Assembly (NCBI RefSeq): GCF_963676935.1 | Contig: NZ_OY781470.1 | Location: 248,001 to 312,000 of the forward strand | Direction: 5' to 3' | DNA from: Halarcobacter sp. | Lineage (GTDB): Bacteria > Campylobacterota > Campylobacteria > Campylobacterales > Arcobacteraceae | Length of the DNA: 64,000 nt | Shown here: positions 10,269 through 19,382 of the stretch, piece by piece | How positions within the stretch are numbered: position 1 is the first letter of the stretch | Layout of the letters: every line of letters starts with the position of its first letter | Notes under the pieces: generated by a model | The model's input: the letters and a program-made list of their open reading frames with translations, nothing else | Database searches by the model: none | What the model was told of the DNA's origin: nothing | Position numbers and translations under genes: made by a program

Positions 10269-11416
10269 TTTTTCAATTCTTTATATTCAGAAAAAGATAT
10301 CTCTTTTACATCTTTTTTATTTACATAACTACCATCACATAAAATATACCAATTTGGTTGTATTTTAGATCTGCTAACATATGACATTATATAATTTTTA
10401 TGTATCTTACTGTTGATTTTTGCTCTATATGATGGTTTATTTCTTAAATAAATATTATTTGATAAACCAATTAATAAATTATCAGTTTTTGAACATTCAT
10501 TTTTGTACCCTTCAGTAATAGTAGCTTCTTTAACTGTTTTTTTATCTTTATTATCTGCATAAGATATAGTAGCAGTTTTTGTAGAAATTTTATCTTTTGG
10601 ACTATACCATTTAATTGGATAAGTAGGTTTTCTATAAACTACTGGTTTAACAAGTTTTTTCTTTTTAACTACTTTTTTAGGTTTTTCTTTTTCTTTTTCA
10701 TTTTCTTCTTCAAGCTTTGATTTAACCATCCAAAGTTGTTTACCTTTATTATAATCATCAATTAGTTTTAATAATACTTTTTCTTTTATGTCAAGAACAA
10801 TTTCATTAGCTTTTACATTAACTATTTCTTCAACTTGTTGTTTTTTTACAAGTTTTTTAATTTTTTTCTTAAAAATTGCTTTTTCTGATTCTAATCCTTC
10901 ACTTAAAAAACCTAAAACTTTAATATTTTTTGCTATATACTGTACAGCATATTTATTTGTATCTTGCCCTTTGGGATAAACTGATATTATTTTTATAATA
11001 TCATTAGGTTCTAAAGAAAAGTTTGGATTTTCAAAAAGTGTCATTGACATATTGTAACTATTGTATTTAAAATCTAAAGATTTTTCTTTAATAATTTCAA
11101 TTTTATTTGAAAGTTTTTCTTTTAAAAAAGCTTCGTTCTTATATATTGTTTCTTTAGCATATTTACCAAGGATTTCTTGTTTTAACAAGGGTTTTGTTAA
11201 AACAAATTGTCTTGCAATAACAGTTTGTTTAATATGATTCTCACCAATAAGAGTATCTTTATTAATTGTGTCTTTTGCAACAAAAACGTTTACTAATCTA
11301 TTATTGTCTTTTGCAACTTTTTCTTTCTCTTTATAAAAATAGAAAGATATAGCGATTGCTGATAGTAATAAAGATACTAAAACTAAAATAACTGCTAACT
11401 GTTTGTCAAACTTCAT
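10265..11416 (-). CDS. rcpC: RcpC/CpaB-like Tad pilus assembly protein with C-terminal SH3-like domain
   Basis: Periplasmic, membrane-anchored Tad assembly factor of 383 residues. A transmembrane helix lies at about 7-27, a SAF domain at 41-100 (VFVAKDTINKDTLIGENHI), and an RcpC/CpaB core at about 105-230. A Lys/Glu-rich linker (236-262) leads to an SH3b-like domain at about 313-375 (NIYLRNKPSYRAKINSKIHK, then NWYILCDGSYV). Ordinary CpaB proteins are about 250-300 residues and lack this tail, which may contact peptidoglycan. It lies between tadC and the TadE-like gene. Confidence 0.82.
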   Translation of the reverse strand: MKFDKQLAVILVLVSLLLSAIAISFYFYKEKEKVAKDNNRLVNVFVAKDTINKDTLIGENHIKQTVIARQFVLTKPLLKQEILGKYAKETIYKNEAFLKEKLSNKIEIIKEKSLDFKYNSYNMSMTLFENPNFSLEPNDIIKIISVYPKGQDTNKYAVQYIAKNIKVLGFLSEGLESEKAIFKKKIKKLVKKQQVEEIVNVKANEIVLDIKEKVLLKLIDDYNKGKQLWMVKSKLEEENEKEKEKPKKVVKKKKLVKPVVYRKPTYPIKWYSPKDKISTKTATISYADNKDKKTVKEATITEGYKNECSKTDNLLIGLSNNIYLRNKPSYRAKINSKIHKNYIMSYVSRSKIQPNWYILCDGSYVNKKDVKEISFSEYKELKK

Positions 11417-11425
11417 ACTTTTCCT

Positions 11426-12277
11426 TTACATTCCTAAACCTAATTCTAATTCACCAGCCATCATAGGGAAAATTATAAATGCTCCTAATGCTGGTAAAAC
11501 AAATACAAATAAAACTAAAATCAGATACATATTAAGAGTATTAACTTTACCTTTAATTTTATAAAATTTTTCTTGCCTCATCTCATCTGATTGGGTAGAA
11601 AATATATTCTTAACTCCAATTCCTGCTTCTTCACTCAATATTAAAAAATCTACAATTTTTCCTAAATCATCAGAGTCAACTCTTCTTTTTAAATTTTCAT
11701 AAGCTTTTTTTGTTGTGTAATTTGTCATCTCATATTCCAATATGGCTATCTCTTTTAATAACTCCTCATCTAAGATACCATGTGCTCTAGTTGATACTGT
11801 AAAAAAAGCGTTTTTTAAACCACCACCAGCCTCTAAAATTACATTAATTAAATCTAAGAAAACACCTAGATCATTGTTTATTTTTTCTGCTCTTTCATTT
11901 TTTGATATATAAATATATATCTTCCCTCCAAAAATTATTAATAGTATACCAATTATTATGCCAATAACACCAATTAAGGTATTAAATAGTATAGGAAAAG
12001 ATATACCAATAATTAATCCAATTAAAGCAAAGACAAGTTTACCTTCATTGTATTCTTTTTTAGTTAGACCTGCTTGAATTAATTTAAAATAGAATTCTTT
12101 ATCATCCTTTTCATCTGAACTTTTATTTTTTACATCTTTTTGCTGATCGATGATTGCTAAGGCATCAAGTTTTGATAATTGTACAATTTGTTTTTTTTGT
12201 CCTTGTGAATCGTAAATATACCATGCTGCAATAACTATAACTATAACTATAACAGGTAGAAAAAATATTAAATCCAT
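11426..12277 (-). CDS. tadC: Tad pilus inner-membrane platform protein TadC
   Basis: One of the two T2SS-F-like polytopic proteins that couple the TadA ATPase to pilus assembly. The protein has 283 residues, with an N-terminal helix (3-19), a paired helix block at about 84-126, the conserved cytoplasmic T2SSF region (VFLDLINVILEAGGGLKNAFFTV and LGKIVDFLILSEEAGIGVKNIF), and a C-terminal helix near 245-270. The start overlaps the last base of tadB, which implies coupled translation and a TadB-TadC pair. Confidence 0.88.
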   Translation of the reverse strand: MDLIFFLPVIVIVIVIAAWYIYDSQGQKKQIVQLSKLDALAIIDQQKDVKNKSSDEKDDKEFYFKLIQAGLTKKEYNEGKLVFALIGLIIGISFPILFNTLIGVIGIIIGILLIIFGGKIYIYISKNERAEKINNDLGVFLDLINVILEAGGGLKNAFFTVSTRAHGILDEELLKEIAILEYEMTNYTTKKAYENLKRRVDSDDLGKIVDFLILSEEAGIGVKNIFSTQSDEMRQEKFYKIKGKVNTLNMYLILVLFVFVLPALGAFIIFPMMAGELELGLGM

Positions 12278-13206
12278 TATTTAACCTTAGTTAGTAGATT
12301 GTTTACAAATAAACCAAATGCAACCCAAACTGCAATAAAAAACATTTGAATCTGACCTTCATTACTTCCAAAAAAATGTCTATCTAAAACACCATTTAAT
12401 GAACTATCCATCATCTCATAAGTAAAAATTACCAGTCCTATAATCATGTAACTACCAACTTTTATCTCTTTTGTTGATGAAGTAATCTCTTGTTTTATTT
12501 CCCCTTGATCATGAAGTGTTTTTCTTAGTTTTTCTAATGTATTAGAAAACTTACCTCCTGATTGTCTACCAATTGAGATAGTTAGATAAAAAATTCTTAA
12601 TTCTTTTGACTCAACTAATTTAAACATTTTTTCAAAAGCTTTATTTTCACCAATAATATCTTTTTCCATAAGATAGATATTAAAAGTATCTTTTGTAAAT
12701 TTAGATTTTGAAGTCATAACAGCTTTAGTTAGTGATTGTTCAAATCCTACACCACTTTTCATCATACTAGTAACTTTATCAATAATTACTTTTAGTCCAT
12801 AATTAAACTCTTCTTGTCTATTTGAAATAATTTTTTTCAAAACTAAAAGTGGGAAAAAAGCAAATACAATCCAACTAATTGCGAAGACAACAGGATTTGT
12901 AATAGCAAAATTTACAAATGTTGCGGCTAGAAAACCAAAGCCTATTGATATAAATATAAAAATTGGTTCGGAAAGAGGAGATAAAAATCCTGCATAAGAA
13001 AGTTTTTTACCTAACCAATTTCTATCTTTTTTAAATAAACTATTTCTTTTTTTTGCTTCAGCTAAAATCTCATTTTGATCATTTGATAATTTTTTAATAA
13101 TTTTATTTTGTTTATTAAAATTTATTAAATAGTTATATATTAATACAATACTAGTTATTGTTAAAATTGGTATAACTGCTGATAAAATAAGAAATTGAAT
13201 ATCCAT
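12277..13206 (-). CDS. tadB: Tad pilus inner-membrane platform protein TadB
   Basis: The 309-residue T2SS-F family partner of TadC. It has an N-terminal helix (about 5-25), two central helices (about 82-125), the cytoplasmic T2SSF motif VTSMMKSGVGFEQSLTKAV and LTISIGRQSGGKFSNTLEKL, and two C-terminal helices. The gene starts two bases after the tadA stop and shares its last base with tadC. In the Tad machine TadB and TadC form the inner-membrane platform for pilin extraction. That assignment rests on order and domain pattern. Confidence 0.88.
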   Translation of the reverse strand: MDIQFLILSAVIPILTITSIVLIYNYLINFNKQNKIIKKLSNDQNEILAEAKKRNSLFKKDRNWLGKKLSYAGFLSPLSEPIFIFISIGFGFLAATFVNFAITNPVVFAISWIVFAFFPLLVLKKIISNRQEEFNYGLKVIIDKVTSMMKSGVGFEQSLTKAVMTSKSKFTKDTFNIYLMEKDIIGENKAFEKMFKLVESKELRIFYLTISIGRQSGGKFSNTLEKLRKTLHDQGEIKQEITSSTKEIKVGSYMIIGLVIFTYEMMDSSLNGVLDRHFFGSNEGQIQMFFIAVWVAFGLFVNNLLTKVK

Positions 13207-13208
13207 TC

Positions 13209-14828
13209 CTAATAATCCCTACTTATTTTTTGGAAATGTGGCCATTTATGGAATAGTTTTGGATCATTTCTTAAGAAAATATCTAAAAATTCATCTTCCC
13301 ATCCACACATTTTGTTTGGTAAATCTTTTTCTAATTCTTCTATTAACATTGACCTTGGCATTTCAAACTCTTTATCAAAAATAGAAAGATCAATATCTAC
13401 TCCAAACATATTCATTTGAGAAACAGTTCTAGTTGGAGTTGAAACAACTTCAAATGTTCCTTTTGTTTTAGTCATATCACTTGTATCTCTCTTAAATTCA
13501 AAGATATTGTTTAATGAAACAACTGTACCATCTTCAATTCTTTTTTCAACTTCTGAAACAGTGATAACTTTTCTTGTTCCATCAGGGAATCTAACTAATT
13601 GAATGATAATATCAATAGCTGAAACTATTTGTGCCCTAATAAAATTAATATTAGCACTAGGTCTCGCTTCTAAATACATGTTTTCAATTCTAACTAAAGC
13701 TTCTTTTGTATTATCAGCGTGGACTGTAGTCATTGAACCAGGATGCCCTGTATTCATAGCATTAAGCATAACTACAATCTCTCCACCTCTACACTCCCCA
13801 ACTATGATTCTTCTTGGAGATGACCTAAGAGCAGATCTTAATAAAAAATCAAGAGTTATAGCACCTTTCCCCTCTTCATTTGCCATTCTTGCTTCATATT
13901 GTCTAATAGAATTACAAGGCATTTGGGGTTGCATCTCTTTAGTATCTTCAATTACCATAAGTTGTTCATTTGGATCTATAAACCTTGTCATGGCATTTAG
14001 AAATGTAGTTTTACCACTTGATGTACCCCCTGACACAATCATATTACATTTACCTTTAGCAATTTTTAGTAAAAAATAAGCCATTTTGTAATCCATTTGC
14101 CCAGAATCAATAAGTGATTCTAGTAATAATGGCAAGTAATTGAATTTTCTTATTGTTACGCAACTTCCATTATTTGCTGCAATGGGAGGAATTTGAACTT
14201 CTACCCTTGAACCATCTTGTAGTTTACTAGACATAATAGGGTGAGCTTCATCGATTTTTCTATTATTTTCAGCTAACATTTTATCTATAATTTTTCTTAA
14301 TTCATCTTCACTTCTAAAAGTAAAAGGTGTTCTTACAGTTTTACCTTTATAGATAATATCTATATAATCTTTTGTATTTATAATAACATCATTTAATCCA
14401 TCTTTTGCAATATCAAAAATAGTTGTTATTGGCCCATATCCAACTATATTGTTTATAATAAATTCTTTTATCTCTTCTAAAATATCTTTTGGTAATTTAC
14501 TTGCTTGTTTAAAAGATAAAATAAATTCAGGTAAAACTTCTTCTAAAGAATCTCTAACTATTTTTTTATCAGATTTTAAATTTATCATAAAAGTATCATT
14601 TATCTCATATGCTATATTTAATAATTTCTCATTCAAATAAATTTTTGGAAAATCTAGAATTTGATTTTCTGCTTTTTTTCTTTTTACTTTTTCAATTTTC
14701 TCTTCAATATTATCTTCAAAAACAATTTCTGATTCATCTTTTTCTTCTTCTTCATTATACGCAAAAGATTGTTTTTTTATCTCTTTCTTTTGTTCTTCTT
14801 CAGTAATAAGATTTCTTAAATTTCTCAA
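13209..14828 (-). CDS. tadA: Tad pilus assembly ATPase TadA/CpaF
   Basis: Cytoplasmic VirB11-like secretion ATPase that powers Flp pilus assembly. Its length of 539 residues is longer than common TadA because of an acidic/lysine-rich N-terminal segment (about 10-55). The nucleotide site is complete: Walker A GGTSSGKT at 267-274, the Asp box (VIEDTKEMQ), Walker B-like RRIIVGECRGGE, and the His box GHPGSMTTVHADNT. TadZ ends two bases upstream and tadB starts two bases downstream. This gene is the firmest marker that the locus is a Tad system. Confidence 0.95.
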   Translation of the reverse strand: MRNLRNLITEEEQKKEIKKQSFAYNEEEEKDESEIVFEDNIEEKIEKVKRKKAENQILDFPKIYLNEKLLNIAYEINDTFMINLKSDKKIVRDSLEEVLPEFILSFKQASKLPKDILEEIKEFIINNIVGYGPITTIFDIAKDGLNDVIINTKDYIDIIYKGKTVRTPFTFRSEDELRKIIDKMLAENNRKIDEAHPIMSSKLQDGSRVEVQIPPIAANNGSCVTIRKFNYLPLLLESLIDSGQMDYKMAYFLLKIAKGKCNMIVSGGTSSGKTTFLNAMTRFIDPNEQLMVIEDTKEMQPQMPCNSIRQYEARMANEEGKGAITLDFLLRSALRSSPRRIIVGECRGGEIVVMLNAMNTGHPGSMTTVHADNTKEALVRIENMYLEARPSANINFIRAQIVSAIDIIIQLVRFPDGTRKVITVSEVEKRIEDGTVVSLNNIFEFKRDTSDMTKTKGTFEVVSTPTRTVSQMNMFGVDIDLSIFDKEFEMPRSMLIEELEKDLPNKMCGWEDEFLDIFLRNDPKLFHKWPHFQKISRDY

Positions 14829-14830
14829 TT

Positions 14831-16417
14831 TTATTCCTTATTTAAAAATGAAAATATACTTTTTTTAGCTTTTTCTTTAGAAGTAGTTTCACTTATAAAT
14901 TCTTTTGTTTTAAGGATATCTTCTAAAGTTTTTACAAATGGTGAATCTTGCGAAATTTGAGAAGCTAGTTCACAATAATTCCAACATTTACCTAAAGTTT
15001 GATAATCATTTGGAATCTTTAGATAACTTAACTTATCTTCCTTACTACTTGTATTCATTATAGAGTCAAAATCGGAAGATGAAATTTCATTTAATGAATT
15101 AACTCTATTTACTATAAAATTAACTTTATCCTTTAATCCAGCTCTTTTCATAAGTGAATAAAAAGTTTTAAGTTTAGATACATGAGGAAGAGTCATCTCT
15201 GTTAAAACCCAAATCTCATTTACTAAATCATAAATAGTACTTTTAAGTGATGTTGCATCAGATATACCTGCATCTATAATAATATAATTAAAATGCTCAC
15301 TAGCTTTTAAAATATAATCCAGCATCTTCTCTATAAATATTTCTTTTTCAAGTATATCTCTATCAATATGTTTTTGGATACCATTTATTCCATAAAAATT
15401 TTCTCTTATTTTTACAAGTCCTACTTCCATATTTTTTTTTATATCAAAATCATTCATATTTACTAAATCAATAATTGAATAGTTTGGTATGGGATTCTGA
15501 GATAAAAATAGATTACTAATAGCTTTTGTTGTAGCTAAATCTATAAATAGTACATTTTTTGATGGATTATTTCTTGCAATAATATCTGCTGCATTCATTG
15601 AAATAGTTGTTGCTCCAGTTCCCCCGGAAATTCCACTTACTGCAATAATTTTGTTATCATATTTATTTTTATTAATTAGTTTATATTTAGTTTCTAATAT
15701 TATATTTTTTATAAGTTCAGGAGAAAATTCATCTATTGAAACATAATTTTCAATATTTAGTTTTCCACAGGTTAGTGAAAGATTATGATTATTTGGGCCA
15801 ATGACTATAATAAACTCATTGAATTTTCTTAAAAGTTCACTATCATCATTTATTAATTCACCATTTTGTATTGTATAGATAATAATATTTTTTGAGTTTT
15901 TCATATTTAGAATATCAGAAATTTTTGTAATATCATAAATAACATTTATCTCTGCATTTAATAAAATATCCAAATTTGTTTGTAGTTTATTTGCAAATTT
16001 TGTTGTGTTTTTATCTGTTACTATAAATATATTTAATGGAGTATTTTGAGATAGTAAATCTTTTTCAATCTCAAATATTTTTCTTAGTGCAATTCTTGAT
16101 TTTTTTAATAACTCTTTTAATACTTGTCTATACCAAATTTTTCTATTAAATGTAAGTTTACCAAAGATTATATCTCCATCTTTTAATATTATAGAGTATT
16201 TATTATTTATAAAATTAATATCATCTTCTATTACTTCATATCCATTTACAGTAAAACCATAAATAAAATTGTTATATTTAAAATCATATTTTAAAAAAGT
16301 AAGTTTTTGAATGTTTGAGATTAGTACAAATAGTTGTAATATCTCAATTACATTCTCTTTTCTAATATCTAAAGCACCTTGAATATTTGAATATTCTTGA
16401 TATGTTTTATAATCCAT
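14831..16417 (-). CDS. tadZ: Tad pilus localisation ATPase TadZ/CpaE
   Basis: MinD/ParA-family protein that positions Tad machines. The 528-residue chain has an N-terminal region of unknown fold (1 to about 125), a receiver-like domain without clear phosphorylation motifs (about 128-250), and a ParA-like ATPase from about 258. The deviant Walker A reads SGISGGTGATTISMNAAD, with no lysine in the usual GKT position, as in several TadZ proteins. DAGISD later marks the switch region. It lies between the adhesin-like gene and tadA. Confidence 0.88.
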   Translation of the reverse strand: MDYKTYQEYSNIQGALDIRKENVIEILQLFVLISNIQKLTFLKYDFKYNNFIYGFTVNGYEVIEDDINFINNKYSIILKDGDIIFGKLTFNRKIWYRQVLKELLKKSRIALRKIFEIEKDLLSQNTPLNIFIVTDKNTTKFANKLQTNLDILLNAEINVIYDITKISDILNMKNSKNIIIYTIQNGELINDDSELLRKFNEFIIVIGPNNHNLSLTCGKLNIENYVSIDEFSPELIKNIILETKYKLINKNKYDNKIIAVSGISGGTGATTISMNAADIIARNNPSKNVLFIDLATTKAISNLFLSQNPIPNYSIIDLVNMNDFDIKKNMEVGLVKIRENFYGINGIQKHIDRDILEKEIFIEKMLDYILKASEHFNYIIIDAGISDATSLKSTIYDLVNEIWVLTEMTLPHVSKLKTFYSLMKRAGLKDKVNFIVNRVNSLNEISSSDFDSIMNTSSKEDKLSYLKIPNDYQTLGKCWNYCELASQISQDSPFVKTLEDILKTKEFISETTSKEKAKKSIFSFLNKE

Positions 16418-16436
16418 TTAATCCCTTTTTATCTTA

Positions 16437-18851
16437 CTACTGTAATTCAACTATAAAATTATCTATATATAATACTTCATTTGTACTTGAAACATAGATT
16501 GATAATGATACACCAAGTATTCCATCAGAATCAGTTCTTCCTTCAAGTGAATATGATTTTGATCCATAATTAATAGATCCATAGTAATTACCAAATGATT
16601 CTCTATCAACAAGTAAGTCATTGTTTAAATAAACAGTAAAATAGTCTTGACTACTACCCCAATCTTCCCATCCACCAACAAAGTTTAAATCAAAACTAAC
16701 TGTAACATCTTTATTCGCAAAACTTGGTCCAAAATTAAAAAATCTTCCTGTTGTTTGCCAACGTTTTGTTCTTTTTGCTTGGATTTTTAATTTACCTTCA
16801 TTTGAATCGTATGAATCTCTTATCCATGAACCATATGTAGTATCAAAGCCTTCTTCATCCCTATCAAATGTTAAATTAAAAATTCGTAAATCCACTTCAT
16901 TTATTATTTTTACATTATAACTACTTGTAGTACTCTCTTTACCATCGCTTACTGTAACATTTATTGTTAAAGTACTGCCCACATATCCATTTGGTATTTT
17001 AGTATTTGATGTTATAAGACCATTTTGATTTATACTAAAATAAGAACTAACATTAGTGGTACCATTTAGATATACAGTTATTGAATAGGTTAAATTATCT
17101 CCATCAGCATCTGTAAAGTAAGGACTCACATCAAAACTATAATAGGTATCCTCTTTAACTGTACCATCGGGAATTTCACCTGCTACGGGTTTAGAATTAT
17201 TATCTGTTACTTCAATACTAAATGCTGGTAAGAAAGCTGATAGTTGACCATCTGTTACTGAAATGACAATATTTTCATATAATCCTAAATCTGAACTTGT
17301 GGGAGTTCCTATAAGTTCTCCTGAGTTTTGATTAAAAGAAAGCCAAGAGGGTTTGTTTGAAATACTAAAAGTTAGTATATCATTATCAGGATCAGAAGCT
17401 GTTGGAGTAAAACTGTAATAATTATCTATGTTTATAGTTGAAACAGGTGTACCATAAATAGTAGGTGCATCATTTACTTCATTAATAGTTACATCACAAT
17501 AACCAAACCCTACATCACCACTATTGTCTGTAGCAGTAAATGTTATCCTATCTGTACCATAAAAGTTTAATGCAGGAGTGTAAGTTAATGTTCCATTGTC
17601 ATTTATTATAGTAGTACCATTTTGGGAAGAAGCTTCTGTACTATAAATTGAACCATCTACATCAACAGCATTCCATCCTATCATAGAAGTTGGTGTATCC
17701 TCATTTATAGTTATTGGACAACCTGTAATTGTTACTACTGGATTTTGATTATTCCCACAATTCAATAAAACCACTCCATCTTGACCTACCGTAAAATCAT
17801 TTAGCCGATTAGGTACAGCTATCCTTGTACTATCTAGTACCAAGTCGTTAAAGTCTTGGTCTCCACCGCCATCTAAATCTTCCATTGAATATCTATATTC
17901 ATTATTTGGATCAGTAGTATAATCTATATCATTAGTTGGATCTAAGTCATTATTTAAACTATCTGCATATTCGATAAATTGTTGGTACTTATCATTTGCA
18001 TCTCCAGATAAATTATTTATGTAGTTGTTATAAGTATCCCAAATACTCTTAGGGATAATTTGAAAATGGGCATAATTACCATCTCCATTTAAACTTTCGT
18101 GTTCAAAATATATGTGAGTATCATTGACAGTTTTATTATTTAGTGTTACTGTAGGATTACTAGTTGCACCCATACAGTGATTCATTGTAATTGAGTCGGT
18201 AACAGCAGGATAATCATTGTAACCATTTTTAAAAGTATTGTATCCATCTGATATAATAAAAGTAAAAGTTGGTGGAGTTGTAAATTGTGAACCTATAGAA
18301 TCACCTTCATTAGGCCTTTTTGAATTTTCCAAAATTAGTTGAGGATTTTGTACGCAACCATTATTATCTAAGGTATAAGTACCAACCATATTAGTGTAAC
18401 CAGCATTTTCACCACCAAAAGTCAAGTTTACATTTAATGGAGTTGTAACTCCTTCTTGAGCAGAAAATGGACCAATTGTAAATGAATCTTTATCCATAAA
18501 CTTATACCAAAAAGTTTGGTAATCATATGCTCCAAATGTAGTTCTAATAGTGTCAGGTTGTAAATCTCCAGTTGTATCAAGCCAAGTATAATTTACTAAA
18601 CCATTATTAAGAAGAAAATTACCTAAATTTGTTTGTCTTAGAATATTATTATTTATATCTTGTGCTGTACACATATCCATTTGTAAAGCGTAATATTCTG
18701 AAATAGAGTGAGATGAAGCTCTAGCTAAAGATTGCAAATCCTCCATTTTATTTCTTATTATAGTTTCATCACTAACAGTTGCTACAAAAAATACAACACC
18801 CATTAACAAAAGAAAGCCAAAAAACATTTGGTCAATAAAAGCTTTTCTCAT
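16437..18851 (-). CDS. Large pseudopilin-like adhesin of the Tad locus (DUF4114, Ig-like and jelly-roll-like regions)
   Basis: An 804-residue protein in the TadG position. The N-terminus RKAFIDQ followed by a hydrophobic helix (about 8-26) resembles the other pilin-like proteins of the locus. Then come a DUF4114-like region (about 195-345, motif MEDLDGGGDQDFNDLVL), a cadherin/tandem-95-like domain (about 370-460), a He_PIG-type domain (about 465-548), another Ig-like domain (about 553-652), and a jelly-roll-like C-terminal region (about 655-804). DxDxD-type acidic loops suggest calcium binding. It lacks the vWA domain of classical TadG. A pilus-borne or pilus-tip adhesin is the best inference. 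Confidence 0.75.
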   Translation of the reverse strand: MRKAFIDQMFFGFLLLMGVVFFVATVSDETIIRNKMEDLQSLARASSHSISEYYALQMDMCTAQDINNNILRQTNLGNFLLNNGLVNYTWLDTTGDLQPDTIRTTFGAYDYQTFWYKFMDKDSFTIGPFSAQEGVTTPLNVNLTFGGENAGYTNMVGTYTLDNNGCVQNPQLILENSKRPNEGDSIGSQFTTPPTFTFIISDGYNTFKNGYNDYPAVTDSITMNHCMGATSNPTVTLNNKTVNDTHIYFEHESLNGDGNYAHFQIIPKSIWDTYNNYINNLSGDANDKYQQFIEYADSLNNDLDPTNDIDYTTDPNNEYRYSMEDLDGGGDQDFNDLVLDSTRIAVPNRLNDFTVGQDGVVLLNCGNNQNPVVTITGCPITINEDTPTSMIGWNAVDVDGSIYSTEASSQNGTTIINDNGTLTYTPALNFYGTDRITFTATDNSGDVGFGYCDVTINEVNDAPTIYGTPVSTINIDNYYSFTPTASDPDNDILTFSISNKPSWLSFNQNSGELIGTPTSSDLGLYENIVISVTDGQLSAFLPAFSIEVTDNNSKPVAGEIPDGTVKEDTYYSFDVSPYFTDADGDNLTYSITVYLNGTTNVSSYFSINQNGLITSNTKIPNGYVGSTLTINVTVSDGKESTTSSYNVKIINEVDLRIFNLTFDRDEEGFDTTYGSWIRDSYDSNEGKLKIQAKRTKRWQTTGRFFNFGPSFANKDVTVSFDLNFVGGWEDWGSSQDYFTVYLNNDLLVDRESFGNYYGSINYGSKSYSLEGRTDSDGILGVSLSIYVSSTNEVLYIDNFIVELQ

Positions 18852-18876
18852 TGTGAAACCTTTTTATTATATTATA

Positions 18877-19314
18877 TTACATTATATTATAAATGTCCAT
18901 AAACTCGTTTATCTTTACTATAATTACAGATAAAAAAATAGCAGGAGCCATTGGAGCTACTCTTCTTTTTTTTATCTTTTGGTAATAAAGTAAAAAAATT
19001 GTTTGAACTATACCCGTTACTATTAAGAAAATTGGTATAGAAATTGGTTGTAGATATAAAGTTATTACTAAAATATATTTTATATCTCCGCCACCTAAAA
19101 TCATTTTAGGCATTAAAAGAATAATTGTAACAAAAAAAAGTAAAAATATTATTAAAATAATAAAAGAATAAATTATTAGTTTATTTTCTAGAAAACCAAA
19201 AATTATTAGAAATATTGAAAGTGTGACTATCATCACATTAGGAATTTTATATCTTGTAAAGTCTATATAAGATATAAAAAATGAAAAAATAAAAAATGAT
19301 AAATGAAAAATCAT
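18877..19314 (-). CDS. tadV: Tad prepilin peptidase TadV/CpaA
   Basis: Aspartyl inner-membrane peptidase that removes the leader from Flp and Tad pseudopilins. The 145-residue protein is the short type without the N-methylation domain. The two catalytic aspartates are in YIDFTRYKIPN (near residue 17) and GGGDIKYI (near residue 78), and several hydrophobic helices span the chain. It lies after flp, separated from it by two hairpins, and before the adhesin-like gene. Confidence 0.9.
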   Translation of the reverse strand: MIFHLSFFIFSFFISYIDFTRYKIPNVMIVTLSIFLIIFGFLENKLIIYSFIILIIFLLFFVTIILLMPKMILGGGDIKYILVITLYLQPISIPIFLIVTGIVQTIFLLYYQKIKKRRVAPMAPAIFLSVIIVKINEFMDIYNIM

Positions 19315-19322
19315 AATAGTAT

Positions 19323-19351
19323 GTAATATGAGTAAAAATTACTCATATTAC
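19323..19351 (-). other. 13-base-pair hairpin between flp and tadV
   Basis: The arms gtaatatgagtaa and ttactcatattac are perfect inverse complements around a 3-base loop. No strong U run follows on the minus strand, so it may be an mRNA-stabilising or attenuating structure that leaves more flp than tadV message. Confidence 0.6.
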
Positions 19352-19363
19352 TAAAGTAGAGTA

Positions 19364-19382
19364 TGATTAGTAAAACTAATCA
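19364..19382 (-). other. Hairpin overlapping the flp stop codon
   Basis: tgattagt and actaatca pair perfectly around aaa. The TGA stop of flp is the first codon of the hairpin on the minus strand. It lies 12 bases from the larger hairpin, so the pilin message ends in two tandem stems. Confidence 0.55.

Noticed and set aside
13603-14079. 158-residue frame opposite tadA
   Set aside because: It is antisense to the conserved ATPase core, has no SD and shows no protein-like features of its own; the tadA frame explains the sequence.
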